This document shows positions 48,001-60,426 of a DNA stretch of 64,000 nt, in pieces. The translations under genes and the position numbers were made by a program. Source of the DNA: Cordia subcordata. Taxonomy: Eukaryota > Streptophyta > Magnoliopsida > Boraginales > Cordiaceae. The stretch's first letter is position 1. Every line of letters starts with the position of its first letter. Below the pieces are notes generated by a model. The model had not been told where the DNA came from. It did not search any database and was given only the letters and a program-made list of their open reading frames with translations. Location: the NCBI GenBank assembly GCA_028554755.1, contig JAPTOF010000001.1, positions 6,740,501-6,804,500 of the forward strand, in the 5' to 3' direction.

Positions 48001-51000
48001 TGGAATCTAAGCTAAGATGGTGAAACATGGAGGTATAATTGCCTGAAGGATCCCAAATAGTGATCAAGTCCCCTCCCAAACCATGGAAGAAAGAGATAGA
48101 AGTCAAATACAGTATCAGAGTGCATGTGCAAAATATTAGGAGAAACCAATCAACATATACAAGAACATAATGTTTTTCTTATCCCTAGTGAAAGCACCTC
48201 TGAAGTTTAAGAGCATTTGATCTTACACTCTGGTGTAAATCTTCTAGATTTCTCCACAAGAAGTGGTGCAATTTAAGGCAAAACACTGCTTGTAAATTTC
48301 TTGAAAGCAAAATATTAGAAAATATTTATTCAGATAAATGGAAGGGAGATACTAGTTTAGCAGATCTTGATATCATTCGTAGACTCAGCCATAAAAAATT
48401 ACGGATAGCTATTGTGGAAGCAAAGTAACACATTTGTAAAGAGGCTATTCAGATATCAAAAGAGATTCATTACATATACTGCTTTGTCATCATAAAGCTA
48501 CATATTGGACCAAAATATTTTAATCAATATGAGATTTGCCATTTTAGTGGGATATTAGAATGGGTCAAATAAAGGAGAACAGCAAACACTTCCATGTCAT
48601 ACCATAGTGAAATTAGTGCACCACCATCAAGCAATCCGCCAATCCCACACCAAGCCCACGGAAAGAGTAGGAAAGGTGGAAGAGAAAAAGGATTGTAGTA
48701 ATCTTTTAAAATTTAATTGGCGGAAGGGCAGATCCTCATAAGTAATACTATGGAAGAGATAAAGAATGCCCAAAACCAAAGACACTAATGAACAGGAAGA
48801 GCAGTGAGGGACGATTGGAGAACTATATGTAACATATTGCCAAGTAAGACTACTAATCTCACCTTGTTTCCCAATTCAGCAGAAATGGTGCCACCAGGAA
48901 CGGCAAATAGGTTATTCAGATCAGGAGCATCACTTGACTCGAGGCAAAATTCTATACAAGCCTCCAGATTGCGCAGAGTCTCCAAGTCCTTGGATAGAAC
49001 ATGCCCAAGCAATTTGCCGAAAGCAGAAAGGTCCCTTTGCAGCTGATCTGCGCTAGATTTTGCCTGCAACATTTCAGCAAAATAACTGTCTCTTTCTCTG
49101 GAAAGTTCTGACATCTCATTGCCAGTCCTTGTTAGCTCGTCTTGAAGCATGTCGTTCCTTTCTTGCACCTCATTCAACTCTGCAAGCAACAGCTCAGCTG
49201 CCCTCTTGGATTTGCTTGATTCTTGTTGAGAAGTAACCAGAGAAGCTTGCAAGTTACTGCACAGTTTCACAATTTCTTCAAGCTTCTGAATTGGATCTCT
49301 AACATCAGCCTTAAGACCTACATCAATAAGCCCCACAGTATTTAAAACCGTGCTCAAGGTGTGCTCCTTTTCCTGCAATGTGCTTTCATTCTGGGCTAGA
49401 CGATCTCTTAGGAACACATTCTCAGAGTCCAAGCCTTCTATCCTTTCCTGGAGAGTGGCTAAGCCTTTAATCTTATTTTCGTATTCAGACACAGCATCTT
49501 CATGCTGTCTAATGACAGATTTCAATTGTTCCATCTCTGCATTTTTTTCTTCAATATGTTGCTTCATGCTGTCCCGCTGTTGTACCAACGACTTGCCTTT
49601 CCTAACCGCAACATTTAATTTTTCCCTCACAGAAGCTGACTTTTGCTCCTCTTGAGTGAGTTGCTCTTGCAGTTCTTTCATTTTCATTTCCAATGCTTCA
49701 ACTTCACTAACCAAAGAGTGGTTCTTTTCCACGCATTTATCTCTGTCCTCCTTCAGACAAACCAATTCGCCAAGAGCATCATCTAGTCTTTTGTTCAGAA
49801 CTGCTATCTCTCCCTCTGCATCCTCCATATCTCTGATCTTGTCTGCACCAGGAGTTGGATCTCCCTTTTCTGCGACTTGCTTATCAGCAGCGTGCAGCTT
49901 AACCGATTCTGAAAGGGAAAGCTCAGCGTGTTTCTCCAGAAGCTTCCTCAGTAACCCTTCAAAATATTCGATACCATCAGAACCATAAACCTGGTCGGCT
50001 GTACCAGAATCCTGAAGGACACCCCTCACCATTTCCTGAAATCTTCTTATTTCACCTTCAAAGTACCGAATATGCTCCTCAAAAGAAGGTTTCTGATCTA
50101 CGCTCTCTTGCAAAGTACTTATTTCTTTCTGCAGATTGCTGTTATCAATTTCCAATTCCGATGCTTTCTTTGACATTTCATCATAATCATGAGTAACAAC
50201 CTCCAAATTCTTAGCAAGGGTCTCCTTCTCAACTATAAGTGATCGCATAGCTGTGTTGAGCTCAGATATTCTTCTTTCTGACTCTTCCACATTTGTGGTT
50301 AACACAGCAGAAGATGTCTCAAAGCTATTGATTCTCTCCTGAAGAACAGTGCAATGGTTCTGAGCATCTGATAGAGCACTTATTAACCACTCAATCCTAT
50401 CTTCCGGCTCCACCAACCGCGATTGTGATGGCACATCTATCCTGTCCAAAATTTCTTCCCATCGCTGGACAAGATTGTTCCTTTCCATTAAAGATTGTTC
50501 AAGCATATCATTTTGCTCAGCCAGACCATAGAACTTACTTTGCAATTCCTCAAATCTTCTTCGATAGTCGTCACTTGTATTTGAATTTGGCTGTGTCTCT
50601 TCTCTCCAGCCCTCCATACCCACCAATCCAGCATCAGAGTAAGATCCTCCTCCCATAGAGCTTTTCTGATCCCATTCAGTAAGAGCAAATGAGTTGCCAG
50701 AAACTGATTTTGCCAACCAATCAACCTTCTCGATGATATCTCCAGAATGAAAATGCTCTGGAAGCTCTAGATCTTCCAAGATCTCTTCTATTCTCTGAAG
50801 AACAGAATCCTTAAGAAGAAATGACTCTCTCAGTGCAGTGGCTGAGTTGCGAATGTATGACAGCTCAGATTCAAGAGCTTCCATGCGTTCACCTGCCTCC
50901 ATATAGGCCTTAAGTTTGATCTCAAGCTCATTAATCCTTGCATCTTTTGTCTGCAGCTCCTGTTTAAATTTTTCCAAATCACTTGATGTCTCTGCAAGAG

Positions 51001-54000
51001 ATTTCTTTAGACTGTCACGCTGCACAATCAAACCCTTCCCCTTTGTGACAGCAATACTGAGCTTTTCTCTGAGAGATGAGACCCGCTGGTCTGACTGGTC
51101 AAATTCAGCAACTTTCTCCTGTAATTCTGACTGAACCACAACGATTGCATCCTCGGCACTCTTCAAGCATTCCTTTAGAACAATGATTTCGTTTTCATGC
51201 TCAATGAGGAAGAAGGTTAAGTGATCTATTTGTCCCAGAAAATCAGTCAATTCCACCTTCGAGGAAGTATACATTTCCTTGAACAAGTTCACTTGCTCAT
51301 CCGCCTCTTTGTATTTCTGAACAAGGTAATATACGAGAGATTCTAAACATGACACAGGCTCATTTGTCTTGCTGCCAATCTCCTCAAGTTTAAAATCCTG
51401 TTCAACATCTTCAAGTAACTTCAAAATAGCATCTGTACCAAGGCACTTTTTGTTTAGTTCATCAACATCTCTTGCTCTCTCTATCAACTCCAACCCAAGT
51501 TTGCTATTTTCAGATTCAAGAAGTGACCTCTCTCTAAGATATGCTTCTATTTGTTCAATGAGGGTTTCAAAAATGCCAGGAGCTTGAGGCTCAAGCAATT
51601 TCTCCTTTATTGTATCTGTTTCTGTTTCTTCAACAAAACCATGTGAATCCTTGACAAGTCTCACAAGATCACGATAAATATTATGTAACATACTAATAAC
51701 TCTCTCATTCTGCCCTTGCAGACCATTTAACTCCTTATTTATTTCACTGTAGGTACTTAATACAGCATCATGGTCCTTACAAGCAGCTTCCAATTGGCCT
51801 TTCAAACTCTCAATAACTTTGGTGGCAGCAGCAACAGAAGCAGCAACACGGCTTCTTATATCTAAGTTATTGTTTGCGACTGTGCAAAAAGTTGCAATGG
51901 ATACATCCAGCTTTCCAATTGTCAGGGCAATCTCCTTAACAATTGAGTTCCACTCTTCTTCAAGTGCAGCTTCCCTGGAAACCACCCCTTCTTGAAGAAC
52001 CACCACTTGATTGGAGAGGGAAGACAACATCTCATCTGATCTTTGGTATGCTTCATCCAATTGGCTCTGCAATTTACTAATCTCGGCTTCAATATTACAT
52101 AGTTTCACTGCAAGTTTACTATTCTCTGCTTTCAGGATGACTTCTCGCTTCTGTGAGGCCTCATAGAGAGTCAGAAGTTCACCCCCCCTTGCTTCAACAT
52201 CATGCAGATGTTGCCTTAAAGCTTCAGAGAAAGTCATAAGCTCAATATTTGCTTCTTCCAGAAGATGACTATGTTCTTTTACCGACCCATAGCAAGCATT
52301 GAGCTCTGAAACTGCAGTATTGGCAAGAATTCTACTCTTCTGCTCATCTTCAACAACTTTCCTAGCACTTTCAGCATCAAGAAGCAACTTTTGGAGCACT
52401 GCTCTCAGATTTGCTGTTTGCTCTTTGCCTAGCTCATAAGGATCTGCAGTCGACCGACTTCCAGAAGAAATCTGTTCCTCAGACTCATGGTCATCAGTGT
52501 AACCTTTTGACTCAAATGCTTGAATAAGTTTGGATACTCCAGCAGTAACCGCTTTATCACTAGATCTATCGGACGATGCTGAATGAGAGTGCATAGCTTC
52601 AACTGCCTTGTCAAGTTTCTCCATCGTCTCCTGTGCCTCCTTTATGTGTCTTTTCAGTCCTTCAAAAGCAAGAGAAGCACTAGCCGTAGTAGATGGCACG
52701 CTCAAATCTTCAACTGGATTTCCCAGATCGTCAGATCTAAATGATGATTTCACTTGCCAATCATCAGTTTCTGTGACCTTAGCCTTATGAATTTCCAAAT
52801 TACTTTTGAGATGCACATTTTCCTCAACTAGTTGTTGAATGCGCAAAGTTGCTTCTCTCAGGTCTTCCACAACCTTAGCACATTCTGCCTGCAGACCCAC
52901 TACCAAAGCCTTGCAGTCAGTCAGCTCACTGGATAGTTTCTCATTCTCACTGGCAAGATTCATTTTCTCTTCCTCTAGCCTATTTCTCACATCTGTTACT
53001 GGAGCAACAATATTGTTTATGGAGGAGATTTCCATCCGAAGAGCTTCCACTAAGACCATACAGTTTATCGACTCAGTAGCTACTTTTTCTGATTCATTCA
53101 CCAAATATTCTTTCTCCTCGTCAATCTTTTTCCTCTCTTCTGACATTGATATATTCAAGTTCACATTTTCAAGTTGAAGAGTTTGCACAATGCTTTTGCA
53201 GTCTCCCAATTCAGCAAGCAATATATCATTCTGCGAAACCAAGTACTGCTTTTCCTCATTAATCTTACTGTTCTCATCACTTAGCAACGCAACTTTCTTG
53301 CTCATATCCAAATTTTCAGACAGCAAAGAGTCCAGCGAAAATTTGCATTGCGATAGTTCAGATACAAGCCTTTCATTCTCAAGCACCAAAGATTTGTTCT
53401 CTGTTGCAACATGCTCTTTTTCATCAGACATCAAACGAAGACTGCTGACTAAATTTTCGTTTTCAGTTTGTAAAGCTGCCAATGAATGCCGGCACACAAT
53501 TAACTCCAAGGAGAGTCTTGACAGGTCACCTTGTGAGGCTTCCAGTTCACTCTGCAATTCATTGAGTCTGGCAGAAGACATTTCAGCCTCGGCCCTTGAG
53601 GCATTAAGCTTCCCTTGAAGCTCCTCTCTCTGAGAAACGACCTCCTGTAGTTGAGATCTGCATTGTGCAAGCTCTTCAGCAAGTTTTTCATTCTTCCTTT
53701 GAACTTCATTCAGCGAAGCAGTGGCCATGGACATTTTATCAACAAAATGGAGATGTTGACGAGTCAGCTCCGATTGAACTTCCAATTGTTCAGTAAGCTG
53801 GAAGTGAACTGCATCTTTTGCCAAAGTTGTGAGATATAACTGCTCCTTGAGTCTCTCTAGAAAAGACCCACATAAACCATCAGCTTTTGTTAATTGTTCA
53901 GCTAGTGATTTTGTTGAAGTAAACAAAAAGCTCAGTTCATCTTCATCAAGCTTTCTTATCACCTCAGCAAGTTGAGAGAGGGTGATTAAGCCGACGTCTG

Positions 54001-56224
54001 ACCCAGTGGACAAAGTCACCGATTTACTTCCAAGGTCCAAATCAGAAACATCAGAACTGAGTCCTAATGGTCCCTTTATTGCAGCTTCTTTACCCACTAC
54101 GTCTGCACGAGTCTCTTCACTAATTTTACAACCATAATCAGCAGGAAGAGAATTGTTTTCTGAATACTTCTCTTTTGATGATTCACTTATTACCTCCTCT
54201 CTCAGCTGATTCATTGCCTCAGAACTTGTGGCTAAATGTCCACCTGACTCCGGTAAAGAGAGCTTACTATCTTCTTCTGTTCCTGATGCACCAGTCTCAT
54301 CAACTTGTATCAAACCTGAACATTCAGCATTCTGCAATGCCCCTACAGGGAATAAATGAAATGAGATTTTAATTGTAGACCAAGCATAAATTTACCAGAG
54401 AAAAAGTTCACAAATTCTGAGTGTCAAGAGAGAAGGCACAACCTACAGCTGTTACCTGCCGTTCCTCATATTGCTTGTCCAATTGGAATGAAAAATCAAT
54501 AGGCAAGGGCATAACAGAATCTGTCGATTGCTCTTTAGGATCAGCAATTGGTGGAATATTTGAATAAGTAGACTTCTCATTCTCCATAACCACAGAATTG
54601 TCTCCCTCTTGGTTTGAAGAAGACAAATGATCAGCAAACTCATCTCTAGAATTCGCATTGAGATCGGCCTGACCCATTCCCCGATCCTCTGATAACAACT
54701 CAATAGTTGTTCCTACTGTTGACTCAGCAATTCCAGAGTTTGGCGGCTGATCAACAACTATGTCAATATCAGTATTTCCAACTGTCGAGTCCTCCTCCCT
54801 GGAATGTGACTCTGATGAAGCAACAGCATCATCAGCATCATGTATTGATCTTTCCCCCTCTTGAACTGGCTCTGATGTTGCTGCTTGTTTGGTAGAACTA
54901 GCATTATCATTGCGCTCAGGTTTGCCAGATTTGGTGCTGGGTTTGCTACCCTTATTGTCCTTCTTCTGCCTGAACTGTTGGAGCTGATAATGGAGAAACA
55001 GAATAAAGCAAAATACTATGTCTTTAATAAGTAGAAACTAGAAGGAGATGTCAATGAAAATGTAAAAAGAGTATATTATATTGTATACACAAACACAATA
55101 TATTTTGAGAAGAATTAAATCCTCTTCTTTGTAGAAAATCAAACCCTCATGCCACTTATGTTGACAATGTGATTAAGGAAAAGGAATATCACTTTCCCTA
55201 ATGCAGCATTATTTTTTAAATGCAAGCTAATTTCCAGAATAAAATTGAGAACGAACACAAGGATCAAATCCAACCATAAGTTCAAGTACATCTTTTTCAA
55301 TACCTTGCAGTTTCAAAGATTTACAAAAGATCACTATATGAAAACAACAAATAAAAGTTTTTCTGTGCTCCTTTTGCTTCAAAGTTCATATTGTTCCCCA
55401 TCATAGGTTGTGCTATGACTCCATCTGATTTGAACTTTGAACACACTGTTTTTCATTATTTGAATAATAACATGAGAAGTGAGTATGGTATAAATTCTAC
55501 ATATGCAAGAATATTTTCAAAAGAGAATTCATCTTTTGTTACCCAAACATACTCCACTGCTAATACAAAAATTCCGAAAAATTTCCAACACTTAAAATTT
55601 TTCCTCACCAATCACAATATTGAAAAAAGAAAATCCAAATTAAAACTCGTTAATACACGTTTCAGTCATACTAGCACATAGTGAATACAAATACCAACTT
55701 TGAAGGAAAAAGTAGCAAACTGAAGCTTTTTTCCCCAAATCGATAGCATCAAACATTATGACAATCCTATAGCAAAGATTTTTCTTTTTCCATCCCTCCC
55801 AAAACAATAGATTCCAAGGTAGCATAACAATAATCCTTAATAAAGATTTATCCATGGCACAAACAATTCTTACAAGTCACAAATATGAAAACAAACTCTG
55901 ACCTAGCTAAACGAAGCTCCATTAGAGTATCCTTTCAAATTCATAACAATCTTGTTTACGAAAAACCTAGGAGATTTTCTTCTTTCTAATTTTCAGTAAC
56001 ACACTTTAACACTGAAGCAGCATTACAGTAATCCAGAGGTAACAAAAAAGAGTAAATGCTGATTCAACACTCGAAGCAGAGAACAAATATTCAACAAGTG
56101 AGCACTTGACTATCGCGCCAAAACACGTGCAGAAACCGAAGCGAAAACACAAAAGAAAAAAAAAAGAGAGTACCTTTTTACGGCCAGCGGCGAGTAGATC
56201 GTTTCGGTTTTTATTCTTGTCCAT
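45093..56224 (-). CDS. Giant tail-anchored coiled-coil protein (At4g31570-like, related to TGN protein TNO1)
   Basis: Eight minus-strand exons (56174-56224, 54443-54983, 48863-54342, 46888-47653, 46026-46705, 45517-45652, 45291-45372, 45093-45204) join in frame to 2615 residues. Exon 3 alone is 5.48 kb. The N-terminus is MDKNKNRNDLLAAGRKK then LQQFRQKKDNKGSK, followed by an acidic Ser-rich region. Almost all of exons 3-5 is heptad-repeat coiled coil rich in Glu, Lys, Leu and Ser. The last ~35 residues form a hydrophobic anchor (LLRLGLIIYWALLNALF then VTHFKFGK). This architecture is that of golgin-like tethers; Arabidopsis TNO1 binds the syntaxin SYP41 at the trans-Golgi network. Localisation here is inferred. 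An in-frame ATG six codons upstream (56242, MPWIDL) is an alternative start. The usual family start and good alignment favour 56224. Adjacent RSZ22/CSLC5 synteny supports At4g31570 orthology. Confidence 0.92.
45846..45861. repeat. G16 homopolymer in intron 5 of the coiled-coil gene
   Basis: Sixteen consecutive G on the plus strand (C on the coding strand), about 165 bp upstream of the exon 6 acceptor in transcript orientation. It could form a quadruplex and is prone to sequencing error. Confidence 0.85.
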
Positions 56225-56815
56225 GAGATCGATCCACGGCACAGAAAAAACACAAAACCTCTCACCGCTTCTCTATCACCATATAGATTCAAGATCAATC
56301 GCCCCTCTCTAACAACAAAACTTTTTTAAAAAAAATTCAAAATTAAGATCTCACACTTGAAAAATGGATAAATATCAAGTGCAAATTCACATCCATTTTA
56401 TACATACACACACATAAATGAAGATGTAAATATACGTACATAAATTTACGCACCTTTTAGCTGAGATCGAAATGGTTGAGCTTTGAAGAGAGATTTTTGC
56501 GTAGGAAAAGCGTCGGTGGCTTTTCTACTTCTTAGATCTAACGCAAAGTGTGTTTTTGTGTGTGTGTGTTTTCTTTTTTTGGTAAGGGGAGGAGGAGGGG
56601 GAGGGTTGAAATGGAAAAATGAAAATAAGAAAACCCCAACAGCAATTTGGCAACAAGCGGGGCTAGAGCCTTAAGAGGTGGGACCAGATTGCGGTTACGT
56701 CAAGCGGTGGTTAAGCCAAATCTTTTTTTCAGTTTTTTTTTTTTTTTCAATTTCAAAGTTTTGCTTCACAAGTTATTTTGTTTGCGGAGAATCACACTTG
56801 ACCCCTAAGAATTTA
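56225..56815 (-). promoter_or_regulatory. Upstream region of the coiled-coil gene, bounded by the MULE
   Basis: Only about 590 bp separate the start codon from the MULE. The stretch includes GT-rich and G-rich tracts (56550-56610 on plus). A 5' UTR and perhaps a leader intron may lie here, but none was established. Its distal end is the 9-bp target-site duplication copy at 56807-56815. Confidence 0.45.
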
Positions 56816-56912
56816 GGGATTTTTTTTTCTAACCCAAGAAAAAAATATTATGCAAAACTAACCCTGTTTCTAAATCGATTTGAAAAATAATCCGTTTTGA
56901 ATCCGGAAATGG
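56816..56912 (+). repeat. Left terminal inverted repeat of the MULE
   Basis: About 97 bp, matching the reverse complement of 60330-60426 with roughly one mismatch per ten bases by eye. Confidence 0.88.
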
Positions 56913-57708
56913 GTGGCACGCTTTCGGGATAGCGACCGCGTTCCAAAATGCGGCCGCTTCTGGGAACGCGTTCCACGTTCCATAAATTCGTTGCCCGATC
57001 ATTTTTTTTCCCATTATCCCCCAACCCCACTTGCGATTTTCTCTTGTTTTTTCTCAACCCCTCACACTAAAGTTTTAGTCTTTCAGCGTTTTAGCGAGGA
57101 TATTGCCTTAATCTTATAAGTTATTTTATTTTTATATTATTTTTTGCCATTGTATTTAACGTTTTAAGTTATGAAATATATTTTTAGATCGTGTAGTTTT
57201 TGTTTTGATAATTAAATTTAGTTTGTGTTAATTTGAATTTTAATTGTTGATAGATTTGTAGATTAGAATTTTAGTTTTTTTGTTAATTTATATTTAAATG
57301 TTAATTGTTGCTTAAAAATATAGTATGATTATTAGAAATAGAATTAATATTGTTGTTATTAGTATTATTAGTAATATTATTAGTATGATCATTATTATTA
57401 ATCTTATTATTACTATATGAATATTATTAGTAACAAATGTTATCATTAAGATTATCATTATTATTTACAATATCATTATTTTTATGACAGTCATGTTATA
57501 TGTTAGATGTAATTATTAATGTAATTATTACTATTATTGGTATTATTATCATTAATTATCATTGTGATGATGATGACGATGATGGATGATTAATGTAATA
57601 TGTTAGATATTATTATTAGTAATTTTATTAATACTATTGTTGATATATTTATCAATGTATTTATTTTATTATTATGATGATGATGGATGATTAAACATGT
57701 TATCTTTG

Positions 57709-57710
<2 letters not shown>

Positions 57711-57773
<63 letters not shown>
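57711..57773. repeat. (ATT)n microsatellite inside the MULE
   Basis: A 63-bp uninterrupted ATT tract lies within a longer degenerate ATT/AGT-rich region (57300-57850), between the left TIR and the PMD pseudogene. Confidence 0.95.
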
Positions 57774-57775
<2 letters not shown>

Positions 57776-57910
57776 ACAATCATTGATACTATTATTATTA
57801 ATAATATTAGTGTTATAATTATTATTTGATAAAATTAGAGAGTTAATGTATATAGTGAAATAGTAATATTTAGTTAATCGTTGTTATTATTTTTTATTTT
57901 TGGAGTCATT

Positions 57911-58977
57911 ATGGATGCTCGTCCTGCACCAGTAGATGCCACTTTACTATGCCACTATATGGATCACCGGGTCCAGTATTTACAGGATCCGCACCATCTA
58001 GGTATGTTTAGGTGCTATAGGTAGGATAGATCGTTGTTTAATGCGCCGAAGCACCCGTTAGTACAGCAGCAGTTGTTCTACGGGTGTTATAAATCCCGAT
58101 ATCATCAGCTTAACCGCGGACTTATTACTGCCATGATAGAGAGGTGGCGGCCGGAGACCCACACGTTTCATTTACCCGTAGGCTAGGCTACCATCACCCT
58201 GCAGGATGTAGCCGTGTATTGGGGTCTTCCCGTGGCCGACTCGTCCCGTGGTGATCTGATCCCACGCTCAAGGAAGGACGGGTTGTCGGGATGCGAGTTG
58301 ATGGGTATCGATCGCGATCGTGGAGGACAACGCACGCCATATCGACATTGTGGGAACTCGGTGAATTTCGCCCACCGCGGGACAGTTTGTTATGCAGGCA
58401 CTCGAATGAGCCCACTCGCACTGCTACCGCAGCAAGCACGGCTGTGGATATTTCTCGTCATTTGCTGTCACATTTTTGCGAACACGAGCACGAATGACTG
58501 TAATTTGGCCTGGTTGTTATTACTGGACGACTTTGAGCGCATCCGGCAGTACAACTGGGGCGCGGTTGTACTATTGTATTTGTACCAGCAGCTTGACAGC
58601 GCCTCCTTCCGCTAATGTAAGGGTGTATGCGGAGCCGTGACACTAGTCCAGGTATTGGTTTGCCTTATGTAGTAGTTATGTTTATATTCTACGAATGTTA
58701 ACTTTATTATTACAAGCGTTATTATAACATAACATATGCTCAATACCTGCAGTTTTTTGCATGGGATAGATTCACGGCTTTTCGGCCTCAGCTCCTACAT
58801 CCTACACAAGAGCGGCTTCAGCGTCAGCAGCATCAGCTCGAGCCTATGTTTCAGCTCCCTGGCGTTCCACACGGTACACAGTTTTACGTCAAGAAGGAAA
58901 TGACTGATGCATCCGGGAAGTCAGGTCAGGTAGAGTGTCGAGATGTCGTAAACCATCTACAGCCTGACGAGGTATAG
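57911..58977 (+). pseudogene. Plant mobile domain (PMD, MAIN-like / PP7-long-form-like) pseudogene in the MULE
   Basis: The frame opens MDARPAPVDATLLCHY and continues with the PMD hallmarks ERWRPETHTFHLP, ATITLQDVAVYWGLP, then a hydrophobic block and DFERIRQYNWGAVVLLYLYQ. A plausible intron (58652-58752) joins TLVQ to FFAWDRFTAFRPQ, the usual tryptophan-containing motif. Three in-frame stops break it (TAG 58022-58024, TAG 58184-58186, TAA 58613-58615), but there is no frameshift. PMD proteins occur both as host genes (MAIN, MAIL1) and inside plant transposons. Here the TIRs enclose it, so it is element cargo. It lies tail to tail with the transposase remnant, the position mudrB takes in maize MuDR. 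Confidence 0.85.
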
Positions 58978-59076
58978 TATACTTAAGCTGCCTTATTAAA
59001 AATACTTTACATGTACACTGAAGCTCGTAATTAACTATCCGATGCTTGTTTTGGTTACAATTCATAAGGCAGCCGT

Positions 59077-59892
59077 TTAGGGCGATACTGGACATTTGCT
59101 GATCTCGTACCTGCTTGTCGTGTAGAATTTAGTCCTAGCAGTATGGAACTCCACAGCTTCCTCCTCATCTACCTCCGCCTTTGCATTGACATCCAGTCCT
59201 TCTACCTCGTTCTCAATTTGGTAGTTCAAACTTGCTTCTGAGATTGCATTTTCTTCTTGATCGTTCAATTCATCGTCCTCGTTTTCTTCATCTGCCTCCG
59301 ACAAAACAGTATCTGCTGCGATGTCACATCTCTCCTCCGTGCCATTACCGTGATGAGAGGGTCCTCCAACTTCAAAAGTAGAATATGGTTACGGGGAAAT
59401 GGAAAAAGTGGCAAACTCCGCCGCTGTTGTTGCAATATTGATATGTTCATCTTCTTCATACGATTGTGCTGCATTTAGGTCCGGCATGTTAGACTGGTAC
59501 GGGACGTTGAGAATTATTTACGGCACATACACGTCGTCAGGCTGAACAGACTGAACATCCACTATTACATGCGCCACACAGCGGTTCCATTCACACCGAG
59601 CTGTGCCATATATCTCTCGCACATATTCATCATCAATTATTGCACTTGGATAATAATAAATCTGCTGCAATGTAGCATCCTATCTAGGGTCACGATAGCA
59701 TAAGTTAACCCTATCAATACTTGGACGCAACCTCAGTTTTCTAATTACGAGCGAAACAAATTCATCGTAAGTTGTATCGGGATCAATTTTGATTTTGCGT
59801 GGTATATTTGGACTTCTATAATCAAGACCATAATCGGTCATTATTGTGTGACTGCCGTAGTTTAAAAGAACAGTAACCTCGGTTGAATTCAT
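59077..59892 (-). pseudogene. Truncated MULE transposase, N-terminal (PB1-like) region only
   Basis: The minus-strand frame from ATG 59892 reads MNSTEVTVLLNYGS, then a ubiquitin-like/PB1-like MuDR N-terminal region (IKIDPDTTYDEFVSLVIRKL), then an acidic low-complexity stretch (EADEENEDDELNDQEEN) typical of the segment before the transposase zinc finger. Three in-frame stops interrupt it (59680-59682, 59518-59520, 59389-59391), again with no frameshift. About 270 codons remain. The MuDR DNA-binding, DDE catalytic and SWIM zinc-finger domains are absent, consistent with an internal deletion just left of 59077. Confidence 0.75.
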
Positions 59893-60329
59893 TCTTTTAC
59901 GTGCTTTGGTAGAAACTTATACTAACAAAGTGAATGAATTTGGTAGAATATTTATTTGGTAGGAAGTGATTGTGATGGTAGAAATTTACGGGGTAGGATT
60001 GAATGATCCGATGGAGGAATGGGTTGGGATTTATATAGGCAGAAAACGCATTCTGGGAGTGCGATTTCTGAAATTTCCCGTGACTTGAAGTGACTAAAGC
60101 GTGATTTGTGGCAGGGATTCTCATCAGCGCACTCCTAGAATGCGCTGATAAGAATATTTGGTTGTCCCTGCAATCAAATCAAATCAGAATCAAAATCAAA
60201 TTTGGCAGGTTTGCAGGGAATCCAAAAAACGCGTTTCCGGAATACGGAACGCACTCCAGAAGTGTGGGCGCAATCCTGGAGCGCGTCCGCACTCCCAGAG
60301 TGAGTTCCGCGTTCTGGGAATACGTGCAG

Positions 60330-60426
60330 CCCATATCCAGATTCAAAACGGGTTATTTTTCAAATCGATTTATAAACGGGGTTAGTTTTGCATAATGTTT
60401 TTTTTTGGGGTTAGAAAAAAAATCCT
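60330..60426 (-). repeat. Right terminal inverted repeat of the MULE
   Basis: Reverse complement partner of 56816-56912. It ends AAAAAATCCT immediately before the second copy of the AAGAATTTA target-site duplication. Confidence 0.88.

Larger units (their letters stand above)
56816..60426. mobile_element. Mutator-like element (MULE), 3.6 kb, carrying a plant mobile domain gene
   Basis: The element spans 3611 bp and is flanked by a perfect 9-bp target-site duplication AAGAATTTA (56807-56815 and 60427-60435), diagnostic of Mutator. Terminal inverted repeats of about 97 bp start GGGATTTTTTTTTCTAACCC at the left and AGGATTTTTTTTCTAACCCC (reverse complement) at the right. Both continue through ATTATGCAAAACTAACCC and AAATCGATTTGAAAAATAA. 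Inside the TIRs are GC-rich subterminal stretches with repeated GCGTTCC/TGGGAACGCG words. The left half carries a plus-strand plant mobile domain pseudogene. The right half carries the minus-strand N-terminal part of a MuDR-type transposase. No DDE catalytic core is present, so the copy is non-autonomous. Confidence 0.93.

Noticed and set aside
49350..53839. Several plus-strand frames of 60-140 codons, Ser-rich
   Set aside because: They are antisense shadows of the Glu/Lys/Leu-rich coiled coil.
57300..57850. ATT-rich stretch as a CRISPR-like or satellite array
   Set aside because: It is a degenerate trinucleotide microsatellite without spacer-repeat structure.
58458..58643. Minus-strand frames overlapping the PMD pseudogene
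   Set aside because: No family resemblance; the plus strand carries the PMD hallmarks.
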